Shown piece by piece: positions 53,927 through 62,087 of a DNA stretch of 64,000 bases (position 1 is the stretch's first letter; each line of letters opens with the position of its first letter). This DNA is from Macrophomina tecta (lineage: Eukaryota; Ascomycota; Dothideomycetes; Botryosphaeriales; Botryosphaeriaceae). The translations under genes and the position numbers were made by a program. The stretch is taken from positions 3,286,001 through 3,350,000 of the forward strand of contig JAKSGN010000002.1 of NCBI GenBank assembly GCA_024180945.1, read 5' to 3'. The notes below the pieces were generated by a model, which saw only the letters and a list, made by a program, of their open reading frames with translations, did not search any database and was not told the DNA's origin.

Positions 53927-55144
53927 ACTATAATTGTAAAGAACAGTCTCCTACAGTCACACTCTCCCTCTGCACGCAAGGATATACTGCGCACCGTCGA
54001 GGAGAAAACCCAACATCTCAACAGTTCTACGAGGCGACAGTTTTCTTGCCATCTGTAATTTATCAACAAATTTATATGCGACTGTCTAGGCCGCTTTCAA
54101 GGGTTTCGTCTAAGCTATTCGGCCTGATTTCCCTCGTTTATCGATGTGCTCATGATAAGTGTGCGTTGGAATTTTTTGGGATTTTGTCCCAAGCGAAGGC
54201 GACGAGGCAGCGGGCCCGACCGAGAGGCGATGCTGTGCGTTTTTTTAAATTCTTCACGTTGAATAGAGGTCCGACCGCGCAATATGCGGAGGTTGGAGCT
54301 GGGGTTGCTAAACGATTGACATAAGAATTAATGACCTTGTATGCAGCGACAGGAGTGTCCCGGTATGACGGCAGCGGCGGGAGGAGATGACTCGGTTGGC
54401 ACCCACGGGGAGAACTTGCAACAGCCCAGGAGAACATCAAAATTTGAACGATGATATTTTTGATTTTAAATCAGATATAATTATAGAGATCTACTAGCTC
54501 TACGTTTCTATATAATTTTCCTAGTAATCTCTATCTTGTGGTAGGTTTTCTTGTAAGAATGATTCCCCGCCGCCGAGTTTGATGTTCCCACTTCGGAATT
54601 TGGCGGGCGAGAGTGGCCAGAGCCCGCACCTGTTAGGCACTGTACAGGCACGTTCCAGCTCTAAGCAGCCCGCGTCGGCGTAGCTCGTAGCACCTTTCCA
54701 CCATCCTTCTTCATCTATGTCAAACTGCTCCGCTGCCGCCGACTGCGCCTCCTACTTATCACCACCCCCGAGACTCACGCCGTATGTCACCCCTGGGCCT
54801 ATAGGGCGCGCCCAGTCTAATCCAAACGTGCAGCTTGCGGCGCAGCACAGCCGCTGCAGCGAATAACCTCACGACGATGCCGCGACATCATGCCCAAACG
54901 GGCGACTGTGAGCCGCTCGCGAACAGGAGACATGCCTCGACCGGACAATGCCCAGCCGCACGACGTCAGGCGCCTGCCAATGGTAATGGATAATAGCGTG
55001 AACCCGGACACGAGAGATGATCGATCAACTCGCTAGTCCGGACAATGATAAGTGCGGCACAGCAACCATCAGGCCGCCCGTGTCCTATATTTCCTCTTCC
55101 TCCCTCTCGCGCTGCGCTACCGGGTACAGTTCACTGTCATCGCC
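53927..55144. other. AT-rich then GC-rich intergenic stretch
   Basis: 54,440-54,560 is strongly AT-rich, as expected after repeat-induced mutation. 54,560-55,144 is GC-rich and should contain the promoter of the Zn2Cys6 gene. No gene is supported. Confidence 0.4.
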
Positions 55145-57059
55145 ATGGCGTCGCCGTCCTCGACAGTCCCAATCCTGCGCCTCCCAGTGCTTGTACCGAT
55201 CCACTCAAACTTCTTATCATCGTCCCAACCGTCGCCGTCCTCCTATACCCCAGAGAGCGTGGAAGCCCCGAGGCCAGCAGCGTCGGAGGCGGCAGTAAGG
55301 ACCGACTCAGCGCCAGAAGGCTGCATCTCTCCAAACGCCGAGAAATTGCAGAGGACAGTGAAACTAGCAGCGGTAAGAAGAACCGGTCCAGTACCAGAAG
55401 GCTATGTGCGCATGAAGTCTGGGGTACTGAAGACGGTCGAGGCCGCGCGAGCGACCAACTGGCGAGGCGTGGTGGGTACTCCATGGCTATCATTTCTGGA
55501 CGCCCAGACTCAAGCAGCCATGGAGGCAGCGAGCGCAAAGGAGCAGGAACTGGACAAGAAGAGGCGAGACCAAGCAGCCATGGTAGCGGCGCGGGAGCAG
55601 CATTGGCAACGCGTGCTGGAAGCAGCGCCAGGAGCACCAGCCACAGCGTCGGTATTTGCACCAGTGTCAGCACCAGTACTGATGCCAGCATTTGCGTCAG
55701 CGCCAGCTGCACCAGCTCCATTCTCAGCTCGACCCCCAGCTCCAGTTCGAGCTTCAGCCCAAGCATCAGCATCAGCGCCCGTCCTAGCCCCAGCTGTTGT
55801 TCCACCTCCCGCTCTACTCCCAGCTCCGGCCGCGGCATCAGCTCCGGCTCTGACTCTCGGTCCAGCTCTCGCTCCAGTTCGAGCACCGACGACAGGGCGG
55901 ACAAGATTAGCGCCAGCGCCAGCTCCAGTTCCAGCTCCAGCTCCGGCACCAGCTGCAGCTCAAGCTCCAGGTCTGGCTCCAGCTCCACTACCTGCAATCG
56001 CACCGACAACGGCCCCGACAATAGCACAAGAGACAGCATCACCAGTGATGGCATCACCAGAAGCGCAGGTCCAGCCTGCAGTGACAGCTCAGAGCGCAGA
56101 GGAAGCGCAGGGGAGTGGCACAGAGGAGCGTCCAGCTGATGACGGATCTCAAAATAGGCACGCTGCGGAGGATGTAGCGGGCTCTGCTGATGATAGCGCC
56201 AGGAGGCGGCGCTCAATCAGCTCAACAATTAATGTTCTGCCCCAAGAGCCACCAGATACATCATCAGCGACAGCCACCTCATCAGTGCGCGACCGGTACA
56301 CGCGCTCTAACAACGACGAAGTTCTGAAGAAGAAGACGTCAATGAAAAGAGTACGTTCTCTCTACTACACGCCCTTCCCTCTACTCAACACCCCGACTTA
56401 ATTCGGCACAGAGGCGTGCGCCAAGGGCCAAAATAGCCTGCTTTCGGTGTCGGCAGGATAAGCGGAAGTACGACGAGCGCAAGCCCGAGTGCGAACGGTG
56501 CTCCCGGGGCGGCTTCGTCTGCACTTGGCCTCGGCGTTCTCCTGGCCCCAGGCAGCGCCTCTGCATGCGGTGTCGACAGCAGAAGATGCAGTGCGACGAG
56601 AGCAAGCCCGCGTGCGGTAGGTGCTGCCGCAGCCGCTCCGTCTGCGTCTGGCCCGAAGAGGTCGCTTCAGCACATGGACGGGAGCGGCACTTCGCCAGTC
56701 CTTCGCCGCAGCCGCTGGCGCCGGCCTCGATGCTCGTCGAGCATGTTCACTTAAACGCGGAAGCCATGCCTTCCCGTGCTACATTGATATTTGGCGACGC
56801 CCGCTCACCAGCGACGATGATGACGAGGTCTGACGGGAGCAGCAATCGGCACTCCATCAAGCCATGCGACGGGGAGGAGACGGATGAAGAGGAAGAGGAG
56901 GAGGAGGAGGCCGTGCCCGCGCTTGTTGACCCGAAGCGCCTCCTGCCGACGCTCCAGAGGTACGAAATATCGACGGCTTCGCGTGAGTGGATGAGATGGT
57001 TGATTTCTGTCAACCAGTATCCCCTATATATCAGGCATCCTTCGTTGTTTAATTCCTAA
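55145..57059 (+). CDS. Pro/Ala-rich regulator with two adjacent Zn2Cys6 motifs (2 exons)
   Basis: Exons 55145-56350 and 56412-57059 give 617 residues; the 61-nt intron (GTACGT...CACAG) is phase 0. Residues 1-160 include a helix with AMEAASAKEQELDKKRRDQA. Residues 180-310 are a Pro/Ala-repeat stretch (PAPAPVPAPAPAPAAAQAPG). Exon 2 opens with a Zn2Cys6-like motif (CFRCRQDKRKYDERKPECER..C......C) in which the third Cys is Tyr. 21 residues on comes a full Zn2Cys6 motif (CMRCRQQKMQCDESKPACGR..C......C). A Glu run (EEEEEEEE) and LPTLQRYEISTASREWMRWL follow, then a stop. The usual large fungal transcription factor middle domain is absent, so the protein is short at its end or loses 3' exons I cannot see. 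I infer a nuclear DNA-binding protein. Confidence 0.75.
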
Positions 57060-57273
57060 GGCACTACACTTTCTTGGATCTTCTACCGGAGACATGGAAG
57101 GCATCAATCATGCCCAACACCCTCGGTATACCACTTCCTCGGATATCTGTAATCCCTCGGTTATGTCTGCCTCAATTCATATATATAAAGACATTCGTTT
57201 ACCTGTCCTGGAGAGACAGGCGGGAATTCACCAATTATTCTTGCTGGTGCCGACCTCACAAAGTTCGACAATT

Positions 57274-57326
57274 TCATTTACCCTGATCCATAGCCCTGAG
57301 CGATATGCAGGCTACAGACTATTCAG
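57274..57326 (+). repeat. single arm related to the 51,180 inverted-repeat element
   Basis: The stretch ttcatttaccctgatccata plus gccctgagcgatatgcaggc and tacagactattcag matches the arms at 51,180 and 51,429 with about four substitutions. No partner arm is found nearby, so it is a solitary or truncated copy. Confidence 0.75.
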
Positions 57327-58053
57327 ACTTGGGTGGAGGATTGATCGTGATGAAAACATGGTCCTTGTCTCCAACTGTCGTCTCGTACAAAGTCATCTCA
57401 TGACCCAGGATGGCCGAGAATAATGTCGTATAGCGAGGTGAGCTTTGAATTCCAACATTTACTGGGCTTGAACTGATCTATATGCCCCCATTTACAATCG
57501 GATATAAATGGCTATAATTTAAAAGGCTGGAAGGTCGACTTAGACTGGATCAAAAGCAATCATTGACTCTAAGCCATCGATATACTTGTAGATTACAGGG
57601 TAATTTGGATATTCTTATGCTGCGCCGTTCATAACTTTAAGCAGAATGTTTGTATATATCTTAGACAGGGGAAACATAAGAGGGATCACTGCTTTTCGGG
57701 CGCCAAATCACCGCAAGCGACACAGAAGCATCGTAAATTTTGTACCAGTTAAGAAGGAGCACACAAATCCTGCTTAAGAGAAGAATTCCGAATTGATGAC
57801 AAGGTGAACTAGGCGACCTCTCCATCCGCCTGCTCGCCGCCAGAAACGAAAGTATCATGATCTAAGACTTGGCGCTGCGATTCTAAATCTTCGCCGTGCC
57901 ATCCTACCTCTCCTTTTCCTTGCCAATCAGTCGCATCCATCTCCGTATCTGCTTGAGTTTGGAGACAGGTCGCGGTATTGCAATTGCTTGCATTCCTCCT
58001 CTCCCGGAGCACTCTCCCCACTTCCTACACTCATCATATTTCTGAGTCTAGGT

Positions 58054-58074
58054 GCTGGGGGCCAAGCCCCCAGC
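58054..58074 (+). other. perfect 9-bp hairpin in the FunK1 leader
   Basis: GCTGGGGGC, loop CAA, GCCCCCAGC, about 200 bases before the ATG at 58270. It could fold in RNA or be chance in GC-rich DNA. Confidence 0.5.
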
Positions 58075-58269
58075 ATATCAAGCCGATGTTATCCCGAGCA
58101 GTTCCTGGTGGATCGCGACCACGCGCTCTCCCCTCCCTCTCACTTCCTCTGCAACACACGGCAACTCGCCTTTCAGACAAACGACGTCTCCTAGCTGCCC
58201 TTCAAGGGTTCCTCAACTCCGTCTAGCATCCCTCACCGTCGTTGGTTCGAGTGACCGAGGTCCGTCGCT

Positions 58270-60732
58270 ATGGCACAGCTCTCGGAGAGTCAGCTTGCTA
58301 CCATCAGAGATCATCCTACTGGAGACGCACTTAACTCATGTCAAGATGCGTTCGGACCGAATTTCCCTCGCGTAGACCTCCGAGGTGCAACAAGTCGTTT
58401 CGAGCAACTGGTTGCTGAGCCAAGTAGGTGTAACTTCGAATGCATGTGGTGTAAGCTAACACACGTAGATGGGAGAGAGCTCGCGCTCAAGCTCATTCTC
58501 ACTCTCGTAGGACTTCCCGCCGCTTCGACCCTCCTCTCCGACGACGGAACCCTCTTGGGTAGCGCTCTATATCACTTGTACGCACGACTACTTTCCAACC
58601 AAACAGACATCAAGCACACCGCTCAGCTTGTCAGAGACGTCGTAGCTGGCAAGGACGATCCCACGATATGGACAACCGTATACGACCTCATCCGCCAGAC
58701 GCAGCCCGCCCCTCCGACAACTGCTTCGATAACGTCCCTCCCAACAGCGCAACTACAGACGCCTTCCAAATCTATAACACCGGCCACTCGTTCGATCAAG
58801 CAGACCCCGAACACGCGCACCACGAGCGTTATCGTCAACTCCTCCGAATACAGAAAACTTTTCGACGATGTGCTCAAGGCTGAGCTGGATGGCTCTCTGT
58901 TCATTGGAGTGCCCAACTTCTTCGAGACGTTCTTCGGCGAAGTCGAAAGCCTCGAGCAGACGGCGGAGACGGTTTTCCAGAGGTGTAGCGAAGGAAACAA
59001 GCCGCTGTACACGGCAGACCGTGGCTGGCGTGGCTGGCCGGAGAGTTCGACGCAGAACAACGTGTTGGGGTGGTTTACAGGGCTGGTAGACCAGCTGAAA
59101 ACACTCGCAGAAGAACATTGTTCAGCTGGGAACATCCAACGAGGAACACTTGCGAGGCCTGATCTACCCTTTGAAGGATCCGTAGCGGAAAGGAAGATGG
59201 ACCTCGGTTTCGCGGATACCACGGTGCACGGACGGCCTCGCTGGTCCCAAATACTCGTCGTGGGAGAGCTGAAGAGCAAGCCGGACCTCGATAGAAGCTC
59301 GGAAACCTGGCGCGACCTCGCAAGATACGCGAGGGAGGTCTTCACTGCCCAAGACACCCGTCGCTTCGTCCTCGGCTTCACGCTGTGCGGACCCACCATG
59401 CGGCTGTGGGAATTCGACCGACTTGGAGGTATTGCGTCAGAGCAATTCGACATCAACAACGATGGTCTGCGGTTCGTCTCAGTGATCGTGGGGTATCTCC
59501 TGATGGACAAAGAGCAGCTCGGATTTGATCCGACCATCCTGGAAGCGGATGGCGAGCGGTGGATTGAAATTAAGCGCAACAACAAGACGGAGCGCCTGGT
59601 CTTGGACGAATCGATCAAGCGGGCCCCATGCGTTGTCGGCCGGGCGACGACCTGCTGGAAGGCGTATCGCAAGGGGGATAAGTCGCAGAGGCCCTACGTG
59701 ATCAAAGACTCGTGGCAGTATCCCGAGCGCGATGAGGAGGGCGAGTTGTTGGAGGAGGCAACGAAGAAAAAAGTCATTAACGTGGCGAGGCACTATCACC
59801 ACGAGACAGTCCGTGTGGCCGGCACAGAGGATGATGTCTACAACAACATCCGCAAAGGGCTGGACGTTACGGAGGCGAGCAATTATCGGCCGAGCGACTC
59901 CATGCCACCTCCGAGCACATCCGGGATCGCGCGAGACACCCGAAGCACCAGTTCAGCGGGGCAGAAGAGGTCATCTAGCCATATCGATGCATCAGAGCCG
60001 GCCAGAAAACGGATCTGCTCCGACTCACAGCTCATAATGAGAGGTGAGCTCCCGAAGAACCGTGTGCATCGTCGCGTGATTATCCGTGACTACGGGAAGC
60101 CCATCTACAAGGCGAGTTCTCGGGCCGCTCTGCTCGCTGCGATGGAGGGATGCATTGAGGGCCACCAGTCTCTGCACGAGGCTGGAATGCTCCAGCGTGA
60201 TGTCTCGGCGAACAACCTCATGATCAATGAGGAAGGTAGTAACCCTTCCTGGAAAGCCTTTTTGATTGACCTCGACCTCGCGATCAATAAAGAGAGGGAA
60301 GATGCTTCGGGGGCCCAAGGTAAGACCGGCACGCTCGCGTTCATGGCGATTGGGGTGCTGCTAGGGGAGAAACACTCTTTTATGCACGATCTCGAGTCCT
60401 TCTTCTGGGTTCTCTTCTGGATTTGCGTTCATTATGAGGGGCCAGGCAACGGTAGAGTAGTTGATCAGTTTGACAAGTGGAACTACATGAACACAGAAGA
60501 GCTTGCGAGGATGAAATTGGGAGTCGTTGCAGATGAGAGCATATTTTGGAGGACAGTAACGGACCATTTCACTGAGTACTATCAAACACTCATACCATGG
60601 ATTGACAAATTGCGGAAAGCAGTCTTCCCGAACGGTGGAAGATGGAAACAGGACGAGCCGAAACTATACTCTCACATGATGGGCATACTTCGAGAAGCAC
60701 GGGAAGACCGGAGAGTCTTGAGAGCATCCTGA
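58270..60732 (+). CDS. FunK1 fungal-specific protein kinase with E-x-K nuclease-like N-terminal half
   Basis: An 820-codon frame; an in-frame 45-nt intron at 58424-58468 (GTAGGT, GCTAACA, GTAG) probably shortens it to 805 residues. The C-terminal part is the FunK1 kinase: catalytic loop LQRDVSANNLMI (the usual HRD His is Gln), FLIDLDLAI in place of DFG, GTLAFMAIGVLL and MHDLESFFWVLFWICVHYEG. The N-terminal half carries AERKMDLGFAD followed by WSQILVVGELKSKPD, a D...E-x-K pattern like PD-(D/E)XK folds, then ETWRDLARYAREVFTAQDTR. A basic SEPARKRICS patch lies between the halves. FunK1 kinases are expanded in many mushrooms and some ascomycetes; the role is unknown. The variant HRD and DFG motifs are typical of the family and leave activity open. 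Confidence 0.88.
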   Translation: MAQLSESQLATIRDHPTGDALNSCQDAFGPNFPRVDLRGATSRFEQLVAEPSRCNFECMWCKLTHVDGRELALKLILTLVGLPAASTLLSDDGTLLGSALYHLYARLLSNQTDIKHTAQLVRDVVAGKDDPTIWTTVYDLIRQTQPAPPTTASITSLPTAQLQTPSKSITPATRSIKQTPNTRTTSVIVNSSEYRKLFDDVLKAELDGSLFIGVPNFFETFFGEVESLEQTAETVFQRCSEGNKPLYTADRGWRGWPESSTQNNVLGWFTGLVDQLKTLAEEHCSAGNIQRGTLARPDLPFEGSVAERKMDLGFADTTVHGRPRWSQILVVGELKSKPDLDRSSETWRDLARYAREVFTAQDTRRFVLGFTLCGPTMRLWEFDRLGGIASEQFDINNDGLRFVSVIVGYLLMDKEQLGFDPTILEADGERWIEIKRNNKTERLVLDESIKRAPCVVGRATTCWKAYRKGDKSQRPYVIKDSWQYPERDEEGELLEEATKKKVINVARHYHHETVRVAGTEDDVYNNIRKGLDVTEASNYRPSDSMPPPSTSGIARDTRSTSSAGQKRSSSHIDASEPARKRICSDSQLIMRGELPKNRVHRRVIIRDYGKPIYKASSRAALLAAMEGCIEGHQSLHEAGMLQRDVSANNLMINEEGSNPSWKAFLIDLDLAINKEREDASGAQGKTGTLAFMAIGVLLGEKHSFMHDLESFFWVLFWICVHYEGPGNGRVVDQFDKWNYMNTEELARMKLGVVADESIFWRTVTDHFTEYYQTLIPWIDKLRKAVFPNGGRWKQDEPKLYSHMMGILREAREDRRVLRAS

Positions 60733-61412
60733 ATTTTCCACGTCTCTGGAGTAATGGAGTTTCGGATGGATATGTCATTGTTCTACGGTTCTTTTGACTT
60801 ATTGCTTGATACCCCTTTATTTAAGACTGGTTGTTGCGGACGCTTAGGGCCGTTCTTATATAGGCTTGATAGATATCACTTTGCGACATTCTCGATGGCT
60901 AGATGAAGTTTTTACGCTGTATCTACTAAAGCTGGTTATTCTAGCGTTGCTCTTGCAGAAGCCTGTCTCTCAGGCCAGATACTGACTCTCGGCGAGAGGG
61001 CGAAGTAGAGGGCGAAGTAGAGGGTCAGAAAAAACGCTTAACGAGCAAGCTTTGACGCACGGCGTCACAATGAGTTGTACGTAGCTCGCGATCTCCCATA
61101 AGTTGCGAAATAGTCCATGTGTAGAAAGATGGTGGGAGACATCGGGGACTCTATAGAAAAGCCACCTACGTCAGCTGGAGGCCCACGATCATCGGCGGAT
61201 GTGTCACGCACTGACCACGTGGGCCACAGCGATCAGTCAGAATCCTCGTCAATATTCGCCGAGCCTTCCGCAGCCCTACCAAAATCTGCGCCTTCCCCAG
61301 CTAACGCGCTCGAGGGTACAATTTGCTCGTGCATCCTATCTCATCTCTCACGTGCTCGCGCAGATCCGCTCTCCCAAGCCGGGCACCTTCGCGCAAGTCC
61401 GGCACCCAGTAA
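60733..61412. other. intergenic stretch after FunK1
   Basis: A direct repeat of agagggcgaagt occurs at about 60,996-61,021. No gene is supported. The first copy of the target duplication of the second mini-element ends the stretch (61398-61412). Confidence 0.4.
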
Positions 61413-61475
61413 TAGTGTTCTTTGTCCCTATGGTCTGCTGAGGCCGACGGGGTGTATGAATCATCATCATCATCA
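61413..61475 (+). mobile_element. TCA-tailed mini-retroposon, copy 2
   Basis: A 63-bp insert flanked by a perfect 15-bp direct repeat, tccggcacccagtaa, at 61398-61412 and 61476-61490. From 61,424 to 61,465 it is identical to copy 1 (ttgtccctatggtctgctga, ggccgacggggtgtatgaat). It differs at a few bases near the 5' end and has a shorter TCA tail. Confidence 0.88.
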
Positions 61476-62087
61476 TCCGGCACCCAGTAAGTAGAATACA
61501 ACCACGAATAGACTCGAAGTCACATTCGTAAAGCATTTAGCTAGGTAAATTGGCTATATAGGCTTAATACGTCTTCCTCGTGCGTTGTAAGGGCGCGTTG
61601 CGCAGGACCTCGATTCTGCCTTGGCGGATAGGGCTCGCCCCACACCTTTATGCTCCTCTGGATGCGGAATACGGTGCGTTCAGTACACTTGGCGGCGGCT
61701 GCAATGGCTCCTGGCTGCCACGAGGCGAGGAGGCAGTCAAGGATTGTAGTAATCTGATGCTCGGCGAGGCCCCCCGGGGGGGGGGGGATGTTGGAGAGGC
61801 TGCACGACGAGGAGGAGGCGTAACACCAAGGAGGAGACGCTCAACACCAAGGAAAGTCGCTTTGGACGAGTATGCGCGCGTAGTTGAGCGTGATATTGCT
61901 GGGAGGACGCGTTCTCGCGTGTTTTGGGAGGCGCGTGGGGGAAAATTTCAGGGAACGGTCCACTGACAGTTAAGGTGCAAAACCCGGTAGAGTGTCGGCT
62001 ACTCGTATACGAGTAGTCCCGAGGCACGAGGGATTGCGATGAATAAGCAGGCTTATTGAGAAGCAACCATTGGCTACGATTACTATC
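61476..62087. other. intergenic stretch
   Basis: Contains a run of C followed by 12 G (61,770-61,787) and a perfect 18-bp palindrome ctactcgtatacgagtag (61,999-62,016). An Arg/Gly-rich plus-strand frame at 61,580-61,966 has no domain. The end is the 3' flank of the ankyrin gene. Confidence 0.4.

Larger units (their letters stand above)
57060..58269. other. intergenic stretch before the FunK1 gene
   Basis: A plus-strand frame at 57,094-57,423 spans the stray repeat arm and may be a decayed exon. 57,430-57,670 is AT-rich. The last 250 bases are the promoter and leader of FunK1, with pyrimidine-rich tracts and a hairpin at 58,054-58,074. Confidence 0.4.

Noticed and set aside
55137..56216. 359-codon Leu-rich minus-strand frame
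   Set aside because: Antisense of the Pro/Ala/Ser repeat region; the sense strand leads in frame into the zinc clusters.
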